Part shown: piece after piece, positions 7,237-14,011 of the stretch
Layout of the letters: each line of letters starts with the position of its first letter
Position numbering within the stretch: position 1 is the first letter of the stretch
NCBI GenBank assembly: GCA_023436245.1
Contig: JAEZJZ010000073.1
Coordinates: forward strand, 1 to 19,538
Origin: Bacillota bacterium
GTDB lineage: Bacteria > Bacillota > UBA994 > UBA5500
DNA: 19,538 bases
Direction of reading: 5' to 3'
Translations under genes and position numbers: made by a program
The notes under the pieces: model-generated
Told to the model about the DNA's origin: nothing
The model's database searches: none
Seen by the model: only the letters and a program-made list of their open reading frames with translations

Positions 7237-8268
7237 TCAGCTGAGAAGTCTCCGGATTGCAGCCACAGCGTAGTCCACATCTTCTATGGTCAACCCGTAG
7301 TGGGTGACCAGGCGACAGCGGGTCTCGCCGATGTACTTGATCTTGATTCCCTGCTCGAGCAGTCGGTTGACCATGGCTGACGCAGTCTGACCCACTGGCG
7401 AAAAGTCGACATTGACGATGTTGGTCAGCGTTTGTTCCACGTCCACCAAACGATCATCGATAGCTGCCAGCCCCAAAGCCAGTCGTTTGGCGCTGGCGTG
7501 GTCCTCCAGCAGGCGCTGGCGCATGGACTGCAGCGCCACCAGCCCGGCGGCGGCCATGTGTCCGACTTGGCGGAAACCGCCGCCCAGACGTTGCTTGATC
7601 CAACGAGCTTCGTCTATGAACTGCCGACTGCCGACCAGCACCGCCCCAAATGGCGCGGCCAGCCCCTTGGTCAGACAGAACATGGCGGCGTCAACATCCG
7701 CAGCCAACTCGGCTGGAGAGACGCCCAAGGCAGCGGACGCATTGAAGATGCGAGCTCCGTCCACGTAAACCGGCAGGCCGAATTCCTGGGCGATCAGCCT
7801 GACCTCACGGAAGTATGCTGGCGGCAGGGGAATGCCCCCATTCAGATTGTAGGTGTTCTCCAGGCAGAGCAATCCGGTGCGCGGCGCCTGCACTCCTGGT
7901 AACCGCACGGCGGCGCGCAAGTCAGCGAAATCGAAGTAGCCCTGGTGGGTTGGCAGAGGCCTGGTCTGCACCTGGGCCAACGCAGCCAGTCCACCCACTT
8001 CCAGGTTGAAGATGTGGGACTCTGCCCCCACCAGCACCTCATCGCCTCGCCGACAGAGGACCTGCACGGCCACCTGATTGGCCATCGTCCCGGAAGCCAC
8101 GAACAGACCGGCTTCCTTACCCAGCAGGGCTGCGCTGTACTCCTCCAACTGATCAACCGTCGGGTCTTCCCCGAGCGTGTCATCACCTACGGTAGCCGCA
8201 GCCATCGCTGCACGCATCTCAGCGGTCGGTTGCGTCACGGTGTCGCTGCGAAAGTCGCGAATCTGCAA
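7237..8268 (-). CDS. ltaE: Low-specificity L-threonine aldolase
   Basis: PLP enzyme that cleaves L-threonine and L-allo-threonine to glycine and acetaldehyde. The 343-aa protein opens with the family signature RDFRSDTVTQPT. It carries the DDTLGEDPTV segment (29-38), the histidine that stacks on PLP in ESHIF (H85), the VDGARIFN motif (D170, R173) and the Schiff-base lysine in CLTKGLAAPFG (K201). I chose the TTG at 8268 because AAGGAGG sits eight bases upstream; the in-frame start at 8307 would put that ribosome site inside the gene and adds 13 residues not typical of the family. It lies 44 bases after the class V aminotransferase gene and 67 before a HAD gene, on the same strand, as the second gene of an apparent operon. 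Confidence 0.92.
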   Translation of the reverse strand: MQIRDFRSDTVTQPTAEMRAAMAAATVGDDTLGEDPTVDQLEEYSAALLGKEAGLFVASGTMANQVAVQVLCRRGDEVLVGAESHIFNLEVGGLAALAQVQTRPLPTHQGYFDFADLRAAVRLPGVQAPRTGLLCLENTYNLNGGIPLPPAYFREVRLIAQEFGLPVYVDGARIFNASAALGVSPAELAADVDAAMFCLTKGLAAPFGAVLVGSRQFIDEARWIKQRLGGGFRQVGHMAAAGLVALQSMRQRLLEDHASAKRLALGLAAIDDRLVDVEQTLTNIVNVDFSPVGQTASAMVNRLLEQGIKIKYIGETRCRLVTHYGLTIEDVDYAVAAIRRLLS

Positions 8269-8276
8269 GATTGATT

Positions 8277-8283
8277 CCTCCTT
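8277..8283 (-). promoter_or_regulatory. Ribosome binding site deciding the TTG start of threonine aldolase
   Basis: On the minus strand this reads AAGGAGG, eight bases before the TTG whose first base is 8268. It is the strongest ribosome site near the gene. Confidence 0.75.
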
Positions 8284-8312
8284 ATCCTGCAATGTGGTGT
8301 TCTCCAAGTCGC

Positions 8313-9470
8313 TCAGTGGCTCAAGTAGCTCTGCATAGCTGCTCCGGTAGCACTGCCCAGCTGCACGGGATAGCCGAGCTCGTGCAATGACATCTCCAAC
8401 CCTCCCAGAACAGCCACTACTTCCATCTCGTGCAGCATGCCCAAGTGACCCACCCGAAAGATCCTGCCTTGCAGCTTATCCAGCCCGCCGCCGATGACGA
8501 TGCCGAGCCGCTCCATTGCCTTGGCCAGGACAGGGTAAGCGATACCGGTTGGCAGCAGCACGGCGGTAACGGCCGCTGACTGGGCCGCTTCTTCCTTCAC
8601 CAGCAGTTCCAGCCCCAGCGCCCGGATGCCGGCACGCATGGCCATGGCGTTGCGTCTATGCCGCAGGAACACGTTAGCCAATCCCTCTTCTGCCAGTAGC
8701 TGCAGTGACACCTTAAGCCCGAAGAACAGACTGATGGCTGGAGTGTAGGGCATCTGCCCGTCCGCCATGCGTTTCTTCAGGGAGGTGAAGTTCCAGTACC
8801 ACTTGGGCATGGTTGACTGCTGGTGTGCCTGCCAAGCCTTGGGGCTGACACTGATCATGGCTAGACCGCCGGGCAGCATCAGTCCCTTCTGCGAGGCCGA
8901 CACCACGGCGTCAATGCGCAGGGCATCTGTCGGCAGGTCGGCAATGGCCAGAGAACTGACGGCATCCACAATCAGCAAAGCGGGGTGCTGCAGTTCATCC
9001 AGCAGCTGGCGAATGGAAGCTACATCCACCGTCACTCCGGTAGCCGTCTCATTGTGGGTGACGAAGACCGCCTTATACTCGTGCTGGCTGTCTCGCTCCA
9101 ACACGGACCGATAGTCTTCCGCGGTGACAGCAGTGCCCCACTCCACATCAAGCATGGTGACATCTGCCCCGAAGTTGCGGGCGATTTGGCCAAGGCGCTG
9201 GGAGAATACTCCCATGTTCACGCCCACCACCTTGTCTCCCGGCGACAGCAGGTTGACCACGGTGGCTTCCAGACCGCCACTGCCGGAAGCCGGGAAGATC
9301 AGAATATCGTTCTCGGTCTGGAAGATCGACTGCAGACCGCGCACATTGCCGGCCAACAGGCTGGCGAATTGCTCACCGCGATGGTTGATCGCTGCATGGT
9401 TGAGGGCGTTCTGCACCGGCTCAGGAATGTTAGTTGGACCCGGAATCTGCAAATACGGACGACGGTACAT
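8313..9470 (-). CDS. Class V PLP aminotransferase, serine/alanine-glyoxylate aminotransferase type
   Basis: Transfers the amino group of serine or alanine to glyoxylate, giving glycine plus hydroxypyruvate or pyruvate. The 385-aa protein begins with the typical PGPTNIPEPV segment (10-19). It has ASGSGGLEAT (61-70, phosphate-binding loop), THNETATGV (138-146), the cofactor-contacting aspartate in VDAVSSLA (D169) and the PLP lysine in ASQKGLMLPGG (K195). The GxGxLxGRIFRVGHLG segment near residues 338-354 is characteristic of the SGAT/AGAT group. The ATG at 9470 follows AAAGGGG. It is the first gene of a four-gene operon with threonine aldolase and two HAD phosphatases. Serine-pyruvate or ureidoglycine-glyoxylate specificity cannot be excluded. 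No clear promoter or riboswitch was seen in the 211 bases up to the divergent deformylase gene. Confidence 0.9.
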   Translation of the reverse strand: MYRRPYLQIPGPTNIPEPVQNALNHAAINHRGEQFASLLAGNVRGLQSIFQTENDILIFPASGSGGLEATVVNLLSPGDKVVGVNMGVFSQRLGQIARNFGADVTMLDVEWGTAVTAEDYRSVLERDSQHEYKAVFVTHNETATGVTVDVASIRQLLDELQHPALLIVDAVSSLAIADLPTDALRIDAVVSASQKGLMLPGGLAMISVSPKAWQAHQQSTMPKWYWNFTSLKKRMADGQMPYTPAISLFFGLKVSLQLLAEEGLANVFLRHRRNAMAMRAGIRALGLELLVKEEAAQSAAVTAVLLPTGIAYPVLAKAMERLGIVIGGGLDKLQGRIFRVGHLGMLHEMEVVAVLGGLEMSLHELGYPVQLGSATGAAMQSYLSH

Positions 9471-9616
9471 GCTGGTTTTGCCCCTTTCAAGTCTTCTACT
9501 GAGTATTCTCCATTAAGCGCATAAGATCATTCGGCATAGACCCACCGATTGCCTGCCCGGACCGGGGATGCTTCCGCGTGGGCCACTTTCGTAAAGCAAA
9601 TGTCTGCGAACGGGTT

Positions 9617-9644
9617 TTGTTGCTTGCCGGAAGACTGGTATAAT
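9617..9644 (+). promoter_or_regulatory. Extended -10 promoter for peptide deformylase
   Basis: A perfect TATAAT (9639-9644) is preceded by TGG, forming an extended -10 element (TGnTATAAT). The -35 region 16 bases upstream, TTGTTG (9617-9622), is weak, as is common when an extended -10 is present. It lies 38 bases before the deformylase ATG. Confidence 0.7.
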
Positions 9645-9681
9645 GGGAAGGTCAACCTAACCAAAGGAGTGTGTTGCCTGG

Positions 9682-10155
9682 ATGGCAGTGCGTTTTATTC
9701 GCAAAGGTGAAGACCCAGCGCTGAGAATTGTAGCCAATCCGGTGAAAGAGATTAAGCCGGTAGTACATCGGCTGCTCGATGATATGTTGGAGACTCTGCG
9801 CTACTCAGACAACGGCCTGGCGCTGGCCGCCCCTCAGATCGGCATCAGCAAGCGCTTGGTGGTAATCGAGTATGATGACCAGTTGTATGAACTGATCAAC
9901 CCCGAGATCAAAGAGATGTCTGGCAGCGAGGTGGCGATTGAGGGCTGCTTGAGCTTCCCGGATGTCTGGGGCGAAGTGGAAAGAGCAGAGCATGTGGTGG
10001 TCACTGCGCGCGATCGCAACGGAGAACCGGTTACGATCAAGGCTGACGGCATGTTGGCAAGGGCGCTGCAACATGAAATAGATCACCTGGACGGCATCCT
10101 GTTTGTGGACAAGGTGATCCAGTTCGTCGACTTGGATGATGACACAGATGAATAA
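9682..10155 (+). CDS. def: Peptide deformylase
   Basis: Removes the formyl group from the N-terminal methionine of new proteins at the ribosome; metal-dependent. The 157-aa protein has all three family motifs: motif 1 GLALAAPQ (45-52), motif 2 EGCLS (87-91, with metal ligand C89) and motif 3 HEIDH (131-135, ligands H131 and H135, catalytic E132). Motif 1 is normally G-x-G-L-A-A-P-Q; here the second glycine is alanine (A47). The length and short C-terminal tail fit the Gram-positive/type I range. AAAGGAG at 9663-9669 lies 12 bases before the ATG. It has its own promoter and terminator, and no fmt or priA neighbour is present in the window. Confidence 0.95.
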   Translation: MAVRFIRKGEDPALRIVANPVKEIKPVVHRLLDDMLETLRYSDNGLALAAPQIGISKRLVVIEYDDQLYELINPEIKEMSGSEVAIEGCLSFPDVWGEVERAEHVVVTARDRNGEPVTIKADGMLARALQHEIDHLDGILFVDKVIQFVDLDDDTDE

Positions 10156-10157
10156 AT

Positions 10158-10198
10158 GCCAAGACTCCCTTCGGGATCGACCCGAAGGGAGTCTTGGC
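10158..10198. terminator. Strong bidirectional hairpin terminator
   Basis: An 18-bp perfect stem (left arm 10158-10175, right arm 10181-10198) with loop ATCGA starts two bases after the deformylase stop and lies 27 bases beyond the end of the convergent repeat-protein gene. T-rich sequence follows in both directions (CTTATTG on plus, ATTTATTC on minus). Confidence 0.85.
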
Positions 10199-10224
10199 TT
10201 ATTGCAACCTAGAATAAAACAAGC

Positions 10225-11418
10225 CTATTCCTTGACTGGCACCCACTTGCCGAGCTCACCGCAGGTGGAGCACGGAGGCAAATCGCCCTCCTGGTCGGTC
10301 TCGATCAGGGCACCGCAAACGTCGCAGCGGAATCGCCTGGCCAGCGCGACCGTCTGCTGTCCATCCAGCTTCAGGCCCATATCGATGTTCACCTTGCCAC
10401 CCTCGGTGAAATCCTGGGGGACAATCTGGTCAAACCCGGTTTCCTCCGGCTGGGCAAAGGGATTCACTCCCGGCTTGCGCTCAATGTCCGCGCCTGGCTC
10501 ATCCTTCGGCAGTGCCGCCACATCCACACTGGAGCCAACCCCTTCTGTGAAGTCCACCGGGATCACCTGCTCAAAGCCCGTTGTCTCAGGGCGGGCGAAC
10601 GCCTGGCTGTCATCCTGGTCGTCGTCCCCCTGCGGTCCAGCGATGCTACCGAAGGCAGCGCGGCTGGTGTCTCCCTCGGTGATGTCTGTTGGGACTATCT
10701 GCTCAAACCCGGTGTCGTGCGGGCGCTTGAAAGCGTAATCATCGATCTTCCCTCCAGCATTGCCAGCATCGGCGTCTGGGGCTACTCCGCTTGGAACTGC
10801 AGAACCGACGTTCTCAGTGATGTCATTTGGGATGACCTGTTCGAAGCCAGTCTCTGCTGGTCTAGCAAAGGCCTGGGTATCGACCGGTTCGTCTCCGGAT
10901 GGCCCGACGATGCTGCCATAGGCAGCTCGGCTAGTATCCCCTTCGGTGATGTCTGTCGGGACTATCTGTTCAAACCCGGTGTCGTGCGGGCGTTTGAAGG
11001 GGTACTCATCCAACTTGATCGGCTTGCTCTGATCAGGCTCCAACTGCCCCATTTCCAACGGGCTGGGAGCGCGTTCCGTTATGTCCGCGGGCACGGCATG
11101 TTCAAAACCGGTCTCAGAAGGCCGAGCGAACGGGTCAGTGCCTTCTTTGGGCTCACCTGCCGCTGTCTCTGCCGGCGCCAACGCTATGTTACCGAGCGCT
11201 ATGGCACTAACGTCTCCTTCGGTGATGTCATGCGGAATCACCTGGCTGAAGCCTGTCTCAGAAGGTTCGCTCATCGCTGCTTTCTGAGTCGCGTCAGCGT
11301 CAAGCAGAAGCCAACTCTCTGCGTCACCGCATTCTGGGCAAGACGGCAACTCCCCATCACCGTCATGTTCCAGAATATAGTCACAGATCTCACACTTAAA
11401 CCTCTTCTTCTCCGGCAT
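10225..11418 (-). CDS. Seven-repeat acidic protein capped by two paralogous four-cysteine metal ribbons, function unknown
   Basis: I do not recognise this 397-aa protein as a named family. Each end carries a rubredoxin-like or zinc-ribbon knuckle pair with identical spacing: C9-x2-C12-x14-C27-x2-C30 and C365-x2-C368-x14-C383-x2-C386. Each has a tryptophan six residues after its last cysteine (W36, W392). These eight are the only cysteines. Between them lie seven copies of a motif close to TGFEQxxPxDxTEG, with the TGF at residues 55, 103, 147, 190, 236, 280 and 327 (43-48 residue period), joined by acidic, Gly/Pro/Ala-rich linkers likely to be flexible. Most repeats are preceded by F-[AK]-R-P. 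There is no signal peptide or membrane segment, so it is probably cytoplasmic. GAAGGAGG lies 10 bases before the ATG, with a good promoter upstream. It is transcribed alone, ending at the hairpin shared with deformylase. A scaffold or metal-responsive role is only inference. Confidence 0.9.
   Translation of the reverse strand: MPEKKRFKCEICDYILEHDGDGELPSCPECGDAESWLLLDADATQKAAMSEPSETGFSQVIPHDITEGDVSAIALGNIALAPAETAAGEPKEGTDPFARPSETGFEHAVPADITERAPSPLEMGQLEPDQSKPIKLDEYPFKRPHDTGFEQIVPTDITEGDTSRAAYGSIVGPSGDEPVDTQAFARPAETGFEQVIPNDITENVGSAVPSGVAPDADAGNAGGKIDDYAFKRPHDTGFEQIVPTDITEGDTSRAAFGSIAGPQGDDDQDDSQAFARPETTGFEQVIPVDFTEGVGSSVDVAALPKDEPGADIERKPGVNPFAQPEETGFDQIVPQDFTEGGKVNIDMGLKLDGQQTVALARRFRCDVCGALIETDQEGDLPPCSTCGELGKWVPVKE
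10396..11268 (-). repeat. Intragenic tandem repeats (7 units of about 129-144 bp)
   Basis: Encodes the seven TGF...DxTE units of the ribbon-repeat protein. Units 3 and 5 are almost identical in protein (only Tyr/Phe differs over 28 residues; DNA 10909-10992 and 10642-10725) yet differ at several synonymous bases. Units 4 and 6 also resemble each other, giving an 89-90-residue two-unit super-repeat (3-4 and 5-6). Confidence 0.85.
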
Positions 11419-11465
11419 TACTCAACGGCCTCCTTCTCGCTAATAGTAATTTTTCTCCTATGTCT

Positions 11466-11494
11466 ATTATATTGTTTGTCTAAACAGTAATCAA
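11466..11494 (-). promoter_or_regulatory. Sigma-A promoter for the ribbon-repeat protein, with a palindrome in the spacer
   Basis: On the minus strand: -35 TTGATT (11489-11494), a 17-base spacer, and a perfect -10 TATAAT (11466-11471). The spacer contains TGTTT-GTCT-AAACA (11473-11486), a short inverted repeat placed where a repressor could bind. The promoter lies about 45 bases upstream of the ATG. Confidence 0.75.
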
Positions 11495-11531
11495 CAAAAC
11501 ATTCTCAAAATTAGCCAGACATCTGACGTAA

Positions 11532-11561
11532 CAGAGCGCCGCTAGCAGGAACGGCGCTCTG
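11532..11561 (-). terminator. Hairpin at the end of the CbiMQO operon
   Basis: CAGAGCGCCG and CGGCGCTCTG form a perfect 10-bp stem with a 10-base loop overlapping the last codons and stop of the ATPase gene. No clear T-run follows on the minus strand (TTACGTCAG), so it may be a weak or factor-assisted terminator or a 3' stabilising structure. Confidence 0.5.
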
Positions 11562-12387
11562 AGATCAGTGACTGCAGCATCTGTCTGGCATCAGCTAAGC
11601 GCACTGGGATGGGAATAGGCTGCCCGCTAATTGGTAGATCGTAAAAGAGCTGCACCAAGTTGGGTGGTTCTAGATCTACTGATCGCAGCGCCTCTACCTC
11701 ACTCAGCACTTCCCCGGGCGTGCCGCAAAAGACCAGGTGCCCGTGATGTAGCACATAGACACGGTCAGCCAACTCAGGCACCAACTCCAAATCGTGCGTA
11801 GAGAAGACAATGGTGACGCCATCTTCCGCATTGAGGGCTCGCAGCCAGGCCACCAACTCGTTGCGCGTGCGCCCATCCAACCCACTGAACGGTTCATCTA
11901 GAACCAACAGACGCGGTCGAATGGCGATTGCCCCTGCCAGTGCCACCTTCTGCTTCTGCCCACCACTCAGATAATGCGGAATCTTGCAGAGCAACTCAGT
12001 GAGATGCAGCTTTTCTGCCACTGAGTGCACTCTAGCCCGCACCAAATCAGGCTTCATGCCCTGGGCGCGCAGGGAGAAGGCGATATCATCAAACACCGTC
12101 GGCCCAATAATCTGCTCATCCGGGTTCTGAAACACTGCACTCACCTGTCGGCGCAAGGCGGCAAACTCGCCGTAGGGGTCGCGTCCCAGCACCCTGACGT
12201 CCCCGTCAGTCGGCTTCAAAAGCCCGAGAATGTGTCGGAACATGGTGGTCTTGCCAGTGCCGGTGGCCCCAATGAGGGCAACCTTCTCGCCAGGCTGCAC
12301 CTGAAAAGGGATGCCCTCGGCCCGCACCTCCGTCTTGTCCTGATAGACATGGCGCAACGACTTCACATAGACAGCCAGATCATCCAA
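11542..12387 (-). CDS. cbiO: Energy-coupling factor ABC transporter ATPase (CbiO)
   Basis: ATP-hydrolysing subunit of an ECF-type metal importer (cobalt/nickel). The 281-aa protein has Walker A GATGTGKTT (40-48), the Q-loop at Q87 in VFQNPDEQI (typical of ECF ATPases), signature LSGGQKQ (140-146), Walker B LLVLDEP (160-166) and the switch histidine H198 in STHDL. The D-loop SGLDG directly follows Walker B. The likely start is TTG (reading TTGGATGATCTG), with GGGGGTGA a few bases upstream; it overlaps the end of the CbiQ gene by 8 bases, showing tight coupling. The C-terminal 60 residues after VYVLHHGHLVF are the usual extension that docks on CbiQ. Metal specificity comes from the CbiM partner, not from this subunit. 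Confidence 0.93.
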   Translation of the reverse strand: MDDLAVYVKSLRHVYQDKTEVRAEGIPFQVQPGEKVALIGATGTGKTTMFRHILGLLKPTDGDVRVLGRDPYGEFAALRRQVSAVFQNPDEQIIGPTVFDDIAFSLRAQGMKPDLVRARVHSVAEKLHLTELLCKIPHYLSGGQKQKVALAGAIAIRPRLLVLDEPFSGLDGRTRNELVAWLRALNAEDGVTIVFSTHDLELVPELADRVYVLHHGHLVFCGTPGEVLSEVEALRSVDLEPPNLVQLFYDLPISGQPIPIPVRLADARQMLQSLISERRSC

Positions 12388-13087
12388 CCGAAATCACCCC
12401 CAGCACGATCAGCGCCAGCAGGCAGAGGAATCCGCCTTCCTGAGGCGTGATCGCCTGTCGCCGGTCATCCACCAGCAACCTGCCCTGATAGCCCCGCAAC
12501 TCCAAAGCCTGCTGCATGCGCTCACCGGCAGCAATGGTCAGCACGAAAAGCAGGCCGAGGGCGCGCAGGGTAGCCGCTATGCTCCAAGGCAAGTTTCGCC
12601 AAGTAAAGGCCCCACGCAAGCGCAGGCTAACCTGCAGCTGCTCCAGCGAACCGATCATCACAAAGAAGAGCCGGTAGATCAGCAGGATTCCGTCGCAGAG
12701 GGGACCCGGCAACACGCGGGAGAAAGCGGCCAACAACTGTGGGTAGGGAGTGCTGGCCAAGACCAGGAGCAGCACCAAGGCGGCCGAAACAGCCTTTCCT
12801 GGAATGATCGCAGCCTGCAGCCACGATTGGTTGAGCCGCAGAAGGGCAAAGGGCAGGCTGAACACAGCCGGATAACAGGCCAGCCTAAGCAGCAGACTGC
12901 CTGGCAATCCAGAGAGGAGCAGCAGCGAACAGAGCAACAGGATCAGCAGAAGCAGTTGCGCCGGCGCCTGCACAGCGAGGAGACCACCGAGCATAATTAG
13001 GCAGCCAAACAGCTTGACTGGCACGGTCGCCCGGTGCAGGCTGCTGGTACCAGCGACGGCCAACTGGTCCATTTGGGCCAGTTTCAT
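12380..13087 (-). CDS. cbiQ: Energy-coupling factor transporter transmembrane subunit (CbiQ)
   Basis: Membrane coupling subunit that links the ATPase to the substrate-binding subunit CbiM. The 235-aa protein has about five hydrophobic segments (around residues 27-45, 46-62, 66-80, 90-110 and 215-235). It carries two cytoplasmic coupling motifs: SLRLRGAF and ALELRGYQG, the counterparts of the family's two Ala-Arg-Gly motifs, here Leu-Arg-Gly. The N-terminal LHRATVPVKLFGCL segment resembles the usual LHPLDPRxKL opening of the family. AAGGGGGAG lies shortly before the ATG. It sits 13 bases after the CbiM gene and overlaps the CbiO gene, consistent with one transcript. It is diverged from well-studied CbiQ proteins, but family and position together leave little doubt. 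Confidence 0.9.
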   Translation of the reverse strand: MKLAQMDQLAVAGTSSLHRATVPVKLFGCLIMLGGLLAVQAPAQLLLLILLLCSLLLLSGLPGSLLLRLACYPAVFSLPFALLRLNQSWLQAAIIPGKAVSAALVLLLVLASTPYPQLLAAFSRVLPGPLCDGILLIYRLFFVMIGSLEQLQVSLRLRGAFTWRNLPWSIAATLRALGLLFVLTIAAGERMQQALELRGYQGRLLVDDRRQAITPQEGGFLCLLALIVLGVISVG

Positions 13088-13100
13088 CCGGGCTCCCCCT

Positions 13101-13853
13101 TCACTCGGTCTCTCCGCGCAAGAGTTCAGGCCTTACTTGCTCGATGTAGCGGGTGACCGCCAAGGTGGCCACCGACTCGCTGAGCAGGCCGAGCCCAAAC
13201 AGCAAGGCCAAGGCTGCGATGCCGGTTTGACCGAGCGCTCCCCAATCGGACAAGACAGCCCCCAGGCCCGTCTCGGGGTAGCTCTGTCCCTCGGCCGAGT
13301 GAACTGCCAACTCATGCCCATGCCGGTGTGCTTCTGCATGTGACCCGGGCAGGCTGGCTGCCCAGTCCCCCGTGCTCCAACCGATCACACCGAAGGAAAT
13401 ACTGACTGAGAGCAGTAGAGCCAGCATTGGTGCAAGGCACGCCCGCCAGCTGATCGACCAGTTGCGAAAAAGGCGGTGGAACAGCCACCAGCCGACCGCG
13501 ACCTCCAGGCCCATCAGCAGCGAGTTGAGGCCAACCACCGTCAAACCGCCGTGACCAAGCAAGCTGAGCATGATATTGACCAGAAAAACGGTGATGAAGC
13601 CAAGCCACGGCCCGGCCAGGATCCCTGTGACGATGGTCAGGTTCAGGTGCAGCGGCAGCGGGCCGAGTGGCACTGACATGGTCAACAGCATACAGGCGCC
13701 GAGAGCACCCAAAAGCGGCAGGCGCATGCTCCGCCTGCCCCTGCCCTCATGACGCAACGCTACCAGCAGCCATACAAGCGCCAGCAAATCTGCCAATAGC
13801 CACCACGACCAAGGCAGAACACCATCAGGCAGATGAATGTGACTAATGTTCAT
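13101..13853 (-). CDS. cbiM: CbiM/NikM-like metal-binding membrane subunit of ECF transporter
   Basis: Substrate-specific component that binds Co2+ or Ni2+ outside the membrane. The 250-aa protein contains the family's near-N-terminal HLPDGVLP segment and about seven membrane spans. A histidine in LPLHLNLT lies at the place of the GTSGHL histidine, and HGGLTVVGLNSLLMG follows. Two oddities stand out. Canonical CbiM starts directly with M-H-x-P-D-G, because the free N-terminus and His2 bind metal, but here five residues (MNISHI... before HLPDG) precede it. An outside loop also carries the His-rich stretch HAEAHRHGHELAVH. GGGGAGG (13856-13862) is only two bases from the ATG at 13853, unusually tight. 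No separate CbiN gene is present; the extra C-terminal span may serve instead. First gene of cbiM-cbiQ-cbiO. Confidence 0.85.
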   Translation of the reverse strand: MNISHIHLPDGVLPWSWWLLADLLALVWLLVALRHEGRGRRSMRLPLLGALGACMLLTMSVPLGPLPLHLNLTIVTGILAGPWLGFITVFLVNIMLSLLGHGGLTVVGLNSLLMGLEVAVGWWLFHRLFRNWSISWRACLAPMLALLLSVSISFGVIGWSTGDWAASLPGSHAEAHRHGHELAVHSAEGQSYPETGLGAVLSDWGALGQTGIAALALLFGLGLLSESVATLAVTRYIEQVRPELLRGETE

Positions 13854-14011
13854 TACCTCCCCAGCGGTTCCAATCGGACAATGCCTATTGGACATTTATC
13901 CCACTAGAGTATTGCCCAATCGGCTCCTTTACAGTCAGTTGCAGGCAACAATTCCCGCGCACCCGCATGCTGCCCTTCCGGATTCTGCCGGACCCGTGAC
14001 TACTGCCCCTA

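Noticed and set aside
7170..7280. N-terminal extension of the first HAD protein
   Set aside because: The extension overlaps the threonine aldolase 3' end and has no HAD sequence; the ATG at 7169 directly precedes the motif I strand.
9471..9616. T-box or glycine riboswitch before the aminotransferase operon
   Set aside because: No T-box AGGGTGG-type sequence or glycine-aptamer core was recognised, and no clear promoter was found either.
10717..11490. 257-codon open frame on the plus strand with a hydrophobic end
   Set aside because: Antisense to the ribbon-repeat gene and running through its promoter; it arises from the repetitive codons of the real gene.
13854..14011. Cobalamin or nickel/cobalt riboswitch before CbiM
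   Set aside because: The B12-box (GCCACTG type) and other conserved riboswitch core sequences are not seen on the minus strand; only short hairpins such as TCCGG...CCGGA occur. A covariance search would settle it.
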